A stretch of DNA of 7,486 bases from Nitrospirae bacterium RBG_19FT_COMBO_42_15 (GCA_001803815.1 MHEL01000082.1:2696-10181), one strand, 5' to 3'; counted from the stretch's first letter, positions 1 through 6,202 are shown. The notes: generated from the letters alone by a model not told the origin. Translations and numbers: made by a program.

Positions 1-915
1 ATAGGCAATGTCTTCTACCCATTTGTGTGGAATGTCTGAAAATCCAAATCTTGCTCCAAGCAATGCCCCTGCAACAGCCGCATTGCTATCGGCATCTCCG
101 CCTTCATGAATTATTTTAAGAAGACCGTCAGAAAAAGAAGTGGCATTTTTTAGCGCCCAGAATCCTGCTGACAATGCCTTTAATGTATATCCAATCTTGT
201 TTTCCTCTCCTTTATTAAGCCCCTCATCCAAATCAAGCGCCTCCAAAGGCTCTTCTATTGCCTTAATAAAATATTCCCGAATGCGTAAATCATATAAAAC
301 AGCCTCTGCCATAACCTCATGCATTAATTTTTCCATGTCTGATTCCCTGCGCAACAGCGAGCTTATGGCTAAACATACGGCAGCGCATGAGCCAACGCAT
401 CTTGGGTCATAATGGGTTATCTTGCAGGCCTGCTCGGCATTGTATTTTACCTTCTCTGGAAATTGATATTCCCAGATGCCTAATATTGATGTCCTCATTA
501 TACCGCCATTGGCAGCAGAATTCCGGCCGGAAACCTCCCATACCCTCTTGGCAGCAGAATGAGGGTCGCGCAAAAACCCGGGAGAAATAAGCACAGAATA
601 GACTGTCCTCCCAAGCCCCCTGCCGCCCTGCGCCCAAGAGTGGAATCTAAATGCAATATCCAATACATCAACAGCCTTTTTGGAAAGGATGCTGTCTAAG
701 ATGCACAGCAGCATGTCTGTGTCATCTGTCCACTCTCCCACTGCCCAGTGCAGGCGGTCAAAATCCTGCACAATCTGGCTATAGTGGCTCAGGCCGTCTG
801 GATAGAATTGGGAGATGTCCTTTTTAGACATAGTTTCAGTCCCAAGCCCAAGCGCATCACCAATAGCTTGTCCGTAGATAATGCCGTGTATGCGGTCTGA
901 TAAGGTTGAATCCAT
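1..915 (-). CDS. ADP-ribosylglycohydrolase (DraG/ARH family), partial at the left window edge
   Basis: The frame is open for 305 codons from the ATG at 915 and runs off the left edge, so the C-terminus is missing. A GGAGGC ribosome binding site (921-926) lies five bases before the ATG. Family hallmarks are visible in order: an N-terminal GxxxGDALG segment (residues 15-23), WTDDTDM (62-68, first metal-binding cluster), NSAANGGIMR (132-141), THYDPRC (167-173) and GGDADSNAA (272-280, second metal-binding cluster). In the family, these acidic clusters bind two Mg or Mn ions that help cleave the N- or O-glycosidic bond of ADP-ribosylated proteins or small molecules. The visible part covers almost the whole fold. 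The substrate cannot be told from sequence. No nitrogenase genes are in view, so a dinitrogenase-reductase role has no support here. It follows the DUF4145-like gene by 81 bases on the same strand and may be cotranscribed. Confidence 0.93.
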   Translation of the reverse strand, partial: MDSTLSDRIHGIIYGQAIGDALGLGTETMSKKDISQFYPDGLSHYSQIVQDFDRLHWAVGEWTDDTDMLLCILDSILSKKAVDVLDIAFRFHSWAQGGRGLGRTVYSVLISPGFLRDPHSAAKRVWEVSGRNSAANGGIMRTSILGIWEYQFPEKVKYNAEQACKITHYDPRCVGSCAAVCLAISSLLRRESDMEKLMHEVMAEAVLYDLRIREYFIKAIEEPLEALDLDEGLNKGEENKIGYTLKALSAGFWALKNATSFSDGLLKIIHEGGDADSNAAVAGALLGARFGFSDIPHKWVEDIAY

Positions 916-996
916 TTAATGCCTCCATACTGATTTTTATAATGGATATATTTGTACCCCATTCCTTTGCCTAAAATATATTTGTTTACAATGCAC

Positions 997-1794
997 CTAA
1001 AAGCCATTATAAGAATAAACATTTTGCACAATTTCAAGAGTTTCTTGCAGCATTTCTTTAGCTTCTTTTGAAGTTGTTGTTTTATGACCATGAATCAGAA
1101 AACTTGTTTTATGATAATATATATGTTTTATTTTTTTCCTTAAGGCACCTGTGGAAATTTTATTGATTAATTGTGAGATATTATCTTGATATTCTTCAAT
1201 ATTAATTACATTATCTTTATTTGTTTTAATAATACCTTTCCTTTTACAAATATCTCTGATGCCAACTTCTAATATTGTTCTGCATAATGAATATACTGCG
1301 TTATACTGCTGAAATGCAAAGCAGGTACGAGCTTCTGAAACAAACTCTTTTAAAGCACTGGGAACTGATATGCCCACTATTAAGGAACCAATTTCATAAA
1401 GACCTTTAACATATTCATAATGGCTAAACCATGAATAAAATAGATCAGACCCCAGATCATCAATTTCTTTTTCACCCAATTCATCAATATTCAATTCTTT
1501 TCCTGTATGGACTTCTAATGACCTAATTATCTTATCAACTTCAAAAACCCATTTACTGCTAATCTTTCTAATTATTCCTTGCGCTTTTTTATCAGTTATT
1601 TCAACAACAGAGGTGCAAGTGTCCATTAAATTTAGCTTTATATTTTTTTTCAACACCATGAATTCGCAAAGTAATTTCTTAAAATCCTCATCATCTTTTC
1701 CTTCTGTAATTGACATTGACTTAATCACTAATCTATTGACTTCATCCAATCTCAAAGCCATCTGTGTTAATGTATGCTCAAACTCTTTATCCAT
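997..1794 (-). CDS. DUF4145-like helical protein of unknown function
   Basis: A 265-residue, apparently soluble and mostly helical protein with no signal peptide or membrane segment. The start is the ATG at 1794, with AAAGGA six bases upstream. Residues 1-50 look like a charged helix or coiled coil. The C-terminal half resembles DUF4145. Residues 154-182 read EARTCFAFQQYNAVYSLCRT followed by ILEVGIRDI, the family's pattern of an Ala/Tyr-rich helix followed by R-x-x-LE. An HGH triplet (235-237) followed by SKEAKEMLQ, a helical tail and NVY (258-260) resembles the 'HG...S.EDA...L..L..VY' ending of that family. DUF4145 domains are often found alone or fused to nuclease or restriction proteins, but no activity is established. 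The HARE-HTH/PD-(D/E)XK nuclease gene lies 129 bases upstream on the same strand, which suggests a defence or DNA-related role. The family match is moderately sure and the function is unknown. Confidence 0.75.
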   Translation of the reverse strand: MDKEFEHTLTQMALRLDEVNRLVIKSMSITEGKDDEDFKKLLCEFMVLKKNIKLNLMDTCTSVVEITDKKAQGIIRKISSKWVFEVDKIIRSLEVHTGKELNIDELGEKEIDDLGSDLFYSWFSHYEYVKGLYEIGSLIVGISVPSALKEFVSEARTCFAFQQYNAVYSLCRTILEVGIRDICKRKGIIKTNKDNVINIEEYQDNISQLINKISTGALRKKIKHIYYHKTSFLIHGHKTTTSKEAKEMLQETLEIVQNVYSYNGF

Positions 1795-1832
1795 GTATGA
1801 TCCTTTTATTAAATTTGTTTTTAATAATTCGT

Positions 1833-1852
1833 AAAAAAAGGGAAGCGTCCCC
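1833..1852 (-). terminator. Possible Rho-independent terminator, or a dispersed GGGGACGCTTCCC-type repeat
   Basis: On the minus strand GGGGACGCTTCCC is followed directly by seven T residues. The stem GGGA/TCCC around loop CGCT is only four base pairs, so it is weak, but the T-tract is clean. It lies downstream of the nuclease gene stop (1924) and upstream of the DUF4145-like start (1794), so it could end or attenuate transcription between the two. GGGGACGCTTCCC also resembles short dispersed elements found in some environmental genomes. That likeness is from memory and cannot be tested here. Confidence 0.4.
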
Positions 1853-1923
1853 TGTTCTCAACTTTACCGCTGCTAATGTGTCGTTTCTTTGCACTCCTTT
1901 GAATTAAGCAGGAAACCTAAATG

Positions 1924-2682
1924 TTAATTGAACAATTCATCCTCAACAAGCCGAATATATTTATTGACATAAAACATATCTGGTTCGTGTTTGGAGGCTC
2001 TCACTCGTATCTCAAAGTCAGGCTCCTCTTTGTTAGTGTTATCGTATAGAATTAAACCGATGCCGAAAAGCCTACCAAGAGTATCCAATCTTGCAATGTC
2101 TTCAAGCAGGGATTGCCTCGGTACAACGATGTAGGATTTATGGCTGAAAATCTTATAAGCAGACGCTTGTCCAAATGCAGCAATAAGGTTATTAGTGTCA
2201 AATTTAATCTCTGCGGAGATAATCTCAGTCGGCAGTTTGAGGATATCACTTTGCTTCGACTTTCGGATGCCAATAACATCAGGAGTTCCCCACTTGTCTC
2301 TGAAACTATTACCGCCAAGCTTTATTGCCTTAGTGCATTCTTCAAGTTCCTCCACAATCCAATCAGCAAATGGCTTGTAGAAGTCTTCCTCTCTGAGAAA
2401 AGTCGTCTGTGAAACGATTGAGGGCACAACTTCGGTACTCGTCGGTGGCGTAATGGTTGAATCTCTATATTTCAACAACCTGAAAATTCCTCTGTCTGGC
2501 TTGTATACCTTATCAGATTCTTTGACATCTAAATCCCATGTGGCGGTTCTCACTGTGTTGTAATTGAATTCTGAGTTGCGCTCTATAATTTTTTTGTTGA
2601 GTTCTGTATAGCGCAAACCATCGGGATGCCCTTCCAGTATTTGGAGAGCCATTTCCAATATTTGTTCAACTTTTCCAGGCAT
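1924..2682 (-). CDS. HARE-HTH-like winged-helix protein fused to a PD-(D/E)XK nuclease domain
   Basis: A 252-residue predicted cytoplasmic DNA-binding nuclease. The start is the ATG at 2682, with GGAGGAG about four bases upstream. Residues 5-72 fit a HARE-HTH or similar winged helix: a helix around ALQILEGHPDGLRYTELNKK, a second helix around NYNTVRTATWDL (40-51) and the wing RGIFRLLKY (64-72). A polar linker (about 73-95) follows. Residues 97-190 carry a restriction-endonuclease-like core: helix EEDFYKPFADWIVEEL (98-113), GTPDVIG (132-138, catalytic Asp135), a strand with E-x-K in SAEIKFD (156-162, Glu158 and Lys160), and a helix with Gln172 and Tyr176 followed by strand SYIVVPR (183-189). 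In this fold D...E-x-K coordinates Mg for phosphodiester cleavage. The arrangement fits a type II-like restriction enzyme or an orphan nuclease. No methyltransferase gene is in the window, which is odd for classical restriction. The DUF4145-like gene follows on the same strand. Confidence 0.82.
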   Translation of the reverse strand: MPGKVEQILEMALQILEGHPDGLRYTELNKKIIERNSEFNYNTVRTATWDLDVKESDKVYKPDRGIFRLLKYRDSTITPPTSTEVVPSIVSQTTFLREEDFYKPFADWIVEELEECTKAIKLGGNSFRDKWGTPDVIGIRKSKQSDILKLPTEIISAEIKFDTNNLIAAFGQASAYKIFSHKSYIVVPRQSLLEDIARLDTLGRLFGIGLILYDNTNKEEPDFEIRVRASKHEPDMFYVNKYIRLVEDELFN

Positions 2683-2913
2683 ATTACTCCTCCGCTATGA
2701 ATTATGCACACCAGAACTTTGCCAAGATGCAACACTAATAACCTATTTAATTGTTTGTATCCAAATTAAATCGGATAGACCCATTATTTTGGGATACTAT
2801 CAGAAATATTTCAGCTATACCAATTGTGTGCATAGGGTTGATCTAAACATTAAACATTCTCTCCTAAGTTCAATCATTCTGTCAAGAACCTGTACCATCA
2901 CTGTGCCTTCCCC

Positions 2914-3654
2914 TCACTTCAGCCCAATTGCCTTTTCCCTGTTTTTTGCCCTTCCAATATTTTTAATATCTGCTTTTTTTGCCTGTGTAAAATCTGCGCC
3001 TTCTATATCAGCGCCTTCAAAGTCTGTATCCTCTAATTTTGCTCCTCTTAGATTAGCTCCCTTTAAATTTGCTTTTCTCAGGATAACCCTTTCCATATTG
3101 GCCTTACTCAAGTTGGCTCCGCTTAAATTTGCTCCTGTTAAATCAGCTCCGCCATGTGCATGATGAATCCTAAAGTGACCGCTTAAGTCAGCTCCTGTTA
3201 GATTGGCGTTACTCATGTTGGCTTCCTTCAGATCAGTTCCTGTTAATTCAGCGCTGCTTAAGTCTGCACCGCTCAGATTTGCATTATATAGCTTTGCATT
3301 ATCAAGGTCGGCCTTAATCATAATAGCCCCGCTTAAATCTGCATTGTCCAGTTCCGCATCGCTTAAATTAGCTCCTCTCAGATCTGCCCCGCTCAGATTT
3401 GCATTATTTAATTTTGTCTTTTCTAACTTTGCCTTGTTTAAATTGGCTCCACGAAGGCTAACATCGCTTAAGTCCATGCCAGAGAGGTTCATTTTACTTA
3501 AATTCCTGCTGCTTAAATCCCTATTTGAGCTTAAAATCTGCTTTACCTGCTCTATGGTAAGCCTTTCCTCTTCGCTGTATGCCGGGGCTATAAGAAAATT
3601 TATGAGTAGTATTAAAAAGATGAAAAAGTATATTGGATTTCTAAATGCTTTCAT
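2914..3654 (-). CDS. Exported pentapeptide-repeat protein
   Basis: A 246-residue protein with an N-terminal signal peptide: Lys/Arg at residues 2-5, a hydrophobic core at 8-22, and a likely signal peptidase I site after APAYS (residue 27). The start is the ATG at 3654, with GGAG about eight bases upstream. After a short helix-like segment (about 32-44), residues 46-225 are pentapeptide repeats of the A(D/N)LxG type, with Ala at nearly every fifth position. This predicts a right-handed quadrilateral beta-helix of about nine turns outside the cytoplasmic membrane. The series is broken at residues 160-169 by HFRIHHAHGG, which keeps the five-residue register but replaces core Leu with Arg162 and His167. 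The tail (226-246) is basic and lies outside the repeats. Cytoplasmic DNA-mimic members of the family inhibit gyrase; export makes that role unlikely here. Function is unknown. Confidence 0.9.
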   Translation of the reverse strand: MKAFRNPIYFFIFLILLINFLIAPAYSEEERLTIEQVKQILSSNRDLSSRNLSKMNLSGMDLSDVSLRGANLNKAKLEKTKLNNANLSGADLRGANLSDAELDNADLSGAIMIKADLDNAKLYNANLSGADLSSAELTGTDLKEANMSNANLTGADLSGHFRIHHAHGGADLTGANLSGANLSKANMERVILRKANLKGANLRGAKLEDTDFEGADIEGADFTQAKKADIKNIGRAKNREKAIGLK

Positions 3655-3721
3655 TAAGGCATCTCCTTTTGTTTATGTCTCTTCTCTTATCTCATTTCTG
3701 TTGGCGCTATTGTTTACTGTT

Positions 3722-4324
3722 TTATGGAAAATTCTTCTCAATAGGCGTTCCTTCGTTGATATTATCCTCAATTGCAGCAACAAGGTTCATTATATTAATA
3801 ATAACTATTCCAAATCCTGATGTTAGCGGGTCATCCTTGCCAAGCTCCTTTTTAAGCCTTTTTTCAATTTTTTCTGCCTTCTCCCAAAAGGGATTAATAA
3901 TTTTTTTAAGGACCTTTTCATATCTTGATTTTTCTTTTGAGAACCTTTTATCGCTAAAAAACTTAAGAGCGAGTGCCATAAAATCTACAAATGAATCGCG
4001 GGATACTTTTTCTTCCTTTGCAGCCCTTTCTATACTTAGCAAGGCGCTTTTATTTATAAGATATGTTTTTCGTATGCCTTCTCTAATTTCAGGATTTGGT
4101 GATAAACTATCATCCTTCTTTTTAAGTTCTTGAAATAAAGGAACGATCATCTCAAAAACCTTGATATTATTTATGCTGTATAATTTTGAAACATGCTTTA
4201 TAGCAGCGTGCGCCTCCTTGCTGAGACAAAAGGTTGTGCGGACAGGCTGCTGCTTAACTGGAAGTATATTCCTTGACACCCCTTCTTCTAATTCAATTTC
4301 TTTTAAGCCTTTATTTAAACTCAT
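3722..4324 (-). CDS. Unrecognised protein with two ribbon-helix-helix-like units in one chain
   Basis: A 200-residue, basic, helical protein that I do not recognise. The ATG at 4324 is chosen over a start at 4366 because GGAGGT lies just upstream, and because the 4366 start would fall upstream of the predicted transcription start near 4343. Two segments align without gaps at an offset of 56 residues. Residues 29-64 begin RTTFCLSKEAHAAIKHVSKL and residues 85-120 begin RKTYLINKSALLSIERAAKE. Each reads as a short strand (TTFCLS / KTYLIN) and two helices, the layout of a ribbon-helix-helix (RHH) DNA-binding unit. A single chain could therefore form the usual RHH pseudo-dimer. Residues 124-165 are highly charged and probably coiled coil, and 168-186 are hydrophobic. 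It may be a transcriptional regulator or a plasmid-partition-like accessory factor. The RHH reading is inference. The pentapeptide-repeat gene follows 67 bases downstream on the same strand and could share its promoter. Confidence 0.75.
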   Translation of the reverse strand: MSLNKGLKEIELEEGVSRNILPVKQQPVRTTFCLSKEAHAAIKHVSKLYSINNIKVFEMIVPLFQELKKKDDSLSPNPEIREGIRKTYLINKSALLSIERAAKEEKVSRDSFVDFMALALKFFSDKRFSKEKSRYEKVLKKIINPFWEKAEKIEKRLKKELGKDDPLTSGFGIVIINIMNLVAAIEDNINEGTPIEKNFP

Positions 4325-4348
4325 ACATGCACCTCCATTGTTATCGGA

Positions 4349-4377
4349 AGCATAACAGATTACCAATTCTTTGTCAA
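4349..4377 (-). promoter_or_regulatory. Sigma-70 type promoter for the tandem RHH-like gene
   Basis: On the minus strand TTGACA (4372-4377) and TATGCT (4349-4354) are separated by exactly 17 bases, with TG one base before the -10 (extended -10). The predicted transcription start near 4343 leaves a leader of about 19 bases containing the GGAGGT site and the ATG at 4324. Confidence 0.8.
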
Positions 4378-4395
4378 GTTATTTTTCTTTATTTA

Positions 4396-4412
4396 GATTA
4401 TTTTAAATAATC
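4396..4412. promoter_or_regulatory. AT-rich palindrome upstream of the promoter, possible operator
   Basis: GATTATT-TTA-AATAATC is a perfect inverted repeat with seven-base arms. It begins about 18 bases upstream of the -35 box at 4372-4377, a position suited to an operator or activator site for the RHH-like protein encoded downstream. AT-rich palindromes also arise by chance, so the role is uncertain. The rest of the gap, 4413-4594, shows no gene or clear signal. Confidence 0.35.
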
Positions 4413-4594
4413 GGTTAAGGGGCTGGCTGAGCAGGCCGCAATAAAAAGTGGCGAAAACCAGTAAAGAACTTAAGGATACCTGTTTACTAAATCGCTTATG
4501 AAAAAGATGTCAAGATACTTGAAGCAAAAGGCGGGTGTTGGTTTTTGATGTTGTTGCAACGATGATTGTAAGGATCGGAGCAGGCTAAGACATT

Positions 4595-4870
4595 TTAACT
4601 TGCCTTCCTTAATTTCAATAACTCATTGCGCACTGTTTCTCTGACCACTTCCTGTATTGGCCGCTTGTCCTGTTTGGTATAGTTGCGCAAGGCCTGATTC
4701 ATTGCTGTCTGATACCCCTGCCCTTCTTGCTCAGCTTCATTTTTAAACCATTCAAGTATATCTGTATCAATCCAAATGGTAATTCTGGTCTTGTTCTTAT
4801 GCGGTATAACAGGCCCGCGTTTTCCTTTACTAAAATCGTATTCTTTCTTTATGTCATTTTTTTTCTTCAT
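4595..4870 (-). CDS. brnA: BrnA-family antitoxin
   Basis: A 91-residue antitoxin of the type II BrnT/BrnA system. BrnA neutralises the BrnT ribonuclease by direct binding, and as an RHH dimer it represses its own operon. The sequence shows the family's YDFSKGKRGP (11-20) followed by a ribbon-helix-helix: strand KTRITIWID (27-35), helix TDILEWFKNEAEQEG (36-50) and GYQTAMNQALRNY (52-64), where GYQT is a family signature. A charged C-terminal helix (68-89) fits toxin contact. The start is the ATG at 4870, inside the 3' end of brnT; the two genes overlap by 17 bases, so translation is probably coupled. A modest AGGGAAAG ribosome binding site lies in brnT coding sequence. The length is normal for the family and no damage is seen. 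Confidence 0.95.
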   Translation of the reverse strand: MKKKNDIKKEYDFSKGKRGPVIPHKNKTRITIWIDTDILEWFKNEAEQEGQGYQTAMNQALRNYTKQDKRPIQEVVRETVRNELLKLRKAS

Positions 4871-5126
4871 ATCTTTCCCTTTCTTTTTTAGTTGCTTTTC
4901 TGGCTGAAATCAGCCTGATTTTATCCTCTCCTGCATAGGCATATACAACCACCAGCATCCTTCCTAAAAGGTCTGCTCCAAGAGTAATAAAACGCTGCTC
5001 TTCATGCCGCTCGTCTTCTATGGTTATTGCCAGTGGGTCATCAAGAGCTGTCGCAGCATGTGGAAATTCTATTTTGTGCTTTACAAAGTTTTCTGATGCT
5101 TTATTGGTATCCCAGACTACATTCAT
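4854..5126 (-). CDS. brnT: BrnT-family ribonuclease toxin
   Basis: A 90-residue toxin with a RelE-like fold. BrnT proteins are ribonucleases that block translation and are held inactive by BrnA. Family hallmarks are VWDTNKASENFVKHKIEF (4-21, the usual 'WDxxKAxxNxxKHxVxF'), a central DDP (29-31), EEQRFITLG, an LLVVVY-like strand region, and a C-terminal ISARKATKKERERYEE. The gene looks intact. The ATG at 5126 is preferred. A TTG two codons upstream at 5132 is in frame but lies in the -10 box of the promoter. There is no ribosome binding site before the ATG, and the predicted transcription start falls at or within a base or two of it, so the message may be leaderless. The toxin-first order with an overlapping antitoxin is standard for this family. 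Confidence 0.95.
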   Translation of the reverse strand: MNVVWDTNKASENFVKHKIEFPHAATALDDPLAITIEDERHEEQRFITLGADLLGRMLVVVYAYAGEDKIRLISARKATKKERERYEEKK

Positions 5127-5131
5127 AGACA

Positions 5132-5160
5132 ATTATATGTATATTATATGTATATGTCAA
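5132..5160 (-). promoter_or_regulatory. Consensus brnTA promoter containing a tandem 11-bp repeat (likely BrnA operator)
   Basis: On the minus strand the -35 TTGACA (5155-5160) and the -10 TATAAT (5132-5137) are both perfect consensus hexamers with an optimal 17-base spacer. The spacer and -10 are built of two abutting copies of TATACATATAA (5144-5154 and 5133-5143), one helical turn apart, as expected for side-by-side RHH dimers. BrnA autoregulation is known for the family; binding at this repeat is inferred. Confidence 0.85.
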
Positions 5161-5451
5161 TAGTTATTTAAGTTTTATGTTCTTGCTCTGGTTCGTATAA
5201 GAAGGAAAAAAGGGTCTGGCCTTGAAATATCAGTTTCTCCCCCTTAACAACCTCCACCTGCAAATCACAATAATCCGCAATCCCTTTATATTAAGCCCTG
5301 CATGAGCCTTATAAAACAGCCTCATCATTGCTGCAAATTGATATAATCCTAATTGTATAACATGGTATTGTCAAGGCTTTTTATAAATTGTTTGGCAGAA
5401 TTGAATATATGGCAAAGGTCTTTTCTTATTGGCAATAATGCTTAAAAAATC
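5161..5451. other. Gene-free stretch with a possible minus-strand promoter and a coding remnant
   Basis: No intact gene is visible between the brnTA promoter and the higBA promoter. On the minus strand TTGACA (5369-5374) and TAGGAT (5346-5351) are 17 bases apart and could start a transcript toward brnTA. Just downstream, a minus-strand frame reads QFAAMMRLFYKAHAGLNIKG, and a neighbouring frame continues IADYCDLQVEVVKGEKLIF and ends near 5170. Together these look like a decayed gene with a frameshift near 5280. I cannot assign them to a family. Confidence 0.3.
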
Positions 5452-5481
5452 TTGACTGTATACCAAATATCTATTTATAAT
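5452..5481 (+). promoter_or_regulatory. Probable higBA promoter
   Basis: TTGACT (5452-5457) and TATAAT (5476-5481) are separated by 18 bases. The predicted start near 5488 gives a leader of about 70 bases that contains the whole inverted repeat at 5527-5553 before the higB GTG. Confidence 0.65.
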
Positions 5482-5526
5482 GTTTTAAGCATAGAATAAA
5501 AATATCAGGCAAACAATTTATAATTG

Positions 5527-5553
5527 ATAATAGCATGGGTTCCATGCTATTAT
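5527..5553 (+). promoter_or_regulatory. Perfect 12-bp inverted repeat before higB, likely HigA operator or RNA hairpin
   Basis: ATAATAGCATGG and CCATGCTATTAT are exact reverse complements separated by GTT. The repeat ends six bases before the GTG start of higB. As DNA it suits the HTH dimer of HigA, which represses its own operon in this family. As RNA it would form a strong stem over the translation start region, where no ribosome binding site is seen. Which role applies cannot be told from sequence. Confidence 0.7.
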
Positions 5554-5559
5554 AAGTAT

Positions 5560-5853
5560 GTGATCCGGTCATTTAAAGACAAGGGAACAGAAGATATTTT
5601 TAATGGCAAAAATTCTAAAGATGCAAGAGGAACATGCCCGCAATCGTTATGGAAGATTGCATCAAGGAAATTGGATCAACTCGATTCTGTAAAACATCTG
5701 AATGAACTGCGTGTTCCCCCAAACAATAAATTTGAAGCCCTGACAAAAGATAGAAAAGGGCAATATAGCATAAGGATAAATAATCAATATCGCATATGCT
5801 TCACATGGCATGAATCAGGACCAGAAAAAGTAGAGATTACGGATTATCATTAG
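5560..5853 (+). CDS. higB: HigB-family mRNA-interferase toxin
   Basis: A 97-residue toxin of the RelE/HigB (plasmid maintenance killer) family. These enzymes cleave mRNA, usually on the ribosome, and are neutralised by HigA. The sequence shows the family start VIRSFKDKGTEDIF (1-14), W31KIASRKLDQLD (31-42), LRVPPNNKFEAL (50-61), the conserved strand GQYSIRINNQYRICF (67-81), and the end GPEKVEITDYH (87-97). The GTG at 5560 is chosen because the family's conserved N-terminus begins there. The longer frame from a TTG at 5524 would translate the inverted repeat, and an ATG at 5558 is out of frame and stops at once. No clear ribosome binding site precedes the GTG. The antitoxin gene follows after 31 bases. 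The gene appears intact. Confidence 0.95.
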   Translation: MIRSFKDKGTEDIFNGKNSKDARGTCPQSLWKIASRKLDQLDSVKHLNELRVPPNNKFEALTKDRKGQYSIRINNQYRICFTWHESGPEKVEITDYH

Positions 5854-5884
5854 TTATAAATTGTTATATTTTAAGGAGGTAAAT

Positions 5885-6202
5885 ATGGTTCGCATACCAA
5901 CACATAGAGAGCCAACTCATCCCGGGGAGATGCTTCTTGAAGAGTTTTTAATTCCTATGGGTATTACCCAGCGGGAATTGGCAAAGGAAATTCATGTTTC
6001 ATACCAGAGGATTAATGAAATCATCAACAAACGCCGTAGTATAACACCCAGTACAGCTTTGCGGCTTGCTAAATTCTTCGGAGTTTCAGAAGATTTCTGG
6101 ATGAATCTACAACTCAGATGGGATATATATAAAGCGAAACTTAATGAGGCAAAAGAATTAGAAACAATAAGGGTCATCAGAATGAATGGGGCGTTGGTAT
6201 AA
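5885..6202 (+). CDS. higA: HigA-family antitoxin (XRE-type helix-turn-helix)
   Basis: A 105-residue antitoxin that binds HigB and represses the operon. The start is the ATG at 5885, with a perfect AAGGAGGT (5873-5880) four bases upstream; a longer frame from 5861 has no such site. The N-terminus contains the family signature EPTHPGEMLLEEFL (9-22). The helix-turn-helix spans about residues 27-48, from GITQRELAKEIHVS to YQRINEIINKRR, and RSITPSTALRLAKFFGVS (51-68) completes the XRE fold. DFWMNLQLRWDIYKA (70-84) is typical of HigA tails. The strong ribosome binding site contrasts with the lack of one for higB, which would favour excess antitoxin. The likely operator is the inverted repeat at 5527-5553. 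Confidence 0.95.
   Translation: MVRIPTHREPTHPGEMLLEEFLIPMGITQRELAKEIHVSYQRINEIINKRRSITPSTALRLAKFFGVSEDFWMNLQLRWDIYKAKLNEAKELETIRVIRMNGALV

Noticed and set aside
789..1091. Minus-strand 100-residue frame overlapping the ADP-ribosylglycohydrolase start
   Set aside because: It overlaps two well-supported genes in another frame and has an unlikely composition.
2703..2834. TATGCACAC and GTGTGCATA, a 9-bp inverted pair about 115 bases apart in the gap upstream of the nuclease gene
   Set aside because: A match of this length in a gap of this size can arise by chance, and no insertion sequence or target duplication is seen between them.
2980..3519. Tandem short DNA repeats that could suggest a minisatellite or CRISPR-like array
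   Set aside because: The 15-base periodicity is exactly that of pentapeptide codons, with no identical repeats or unique spacers of CRISPR size.
2789..3820. Long plus-strand frames opposite the pentapeptide-repeat gene, rich in Ala, Leu, Ser and Pro
   Set aside because: They mirror the repeated Leu/Ala/Asn codons on the minus strand and are an artefact of the repeat. The minus-strand frame has a signal peptide, a ribosome binding site and the family pattern.
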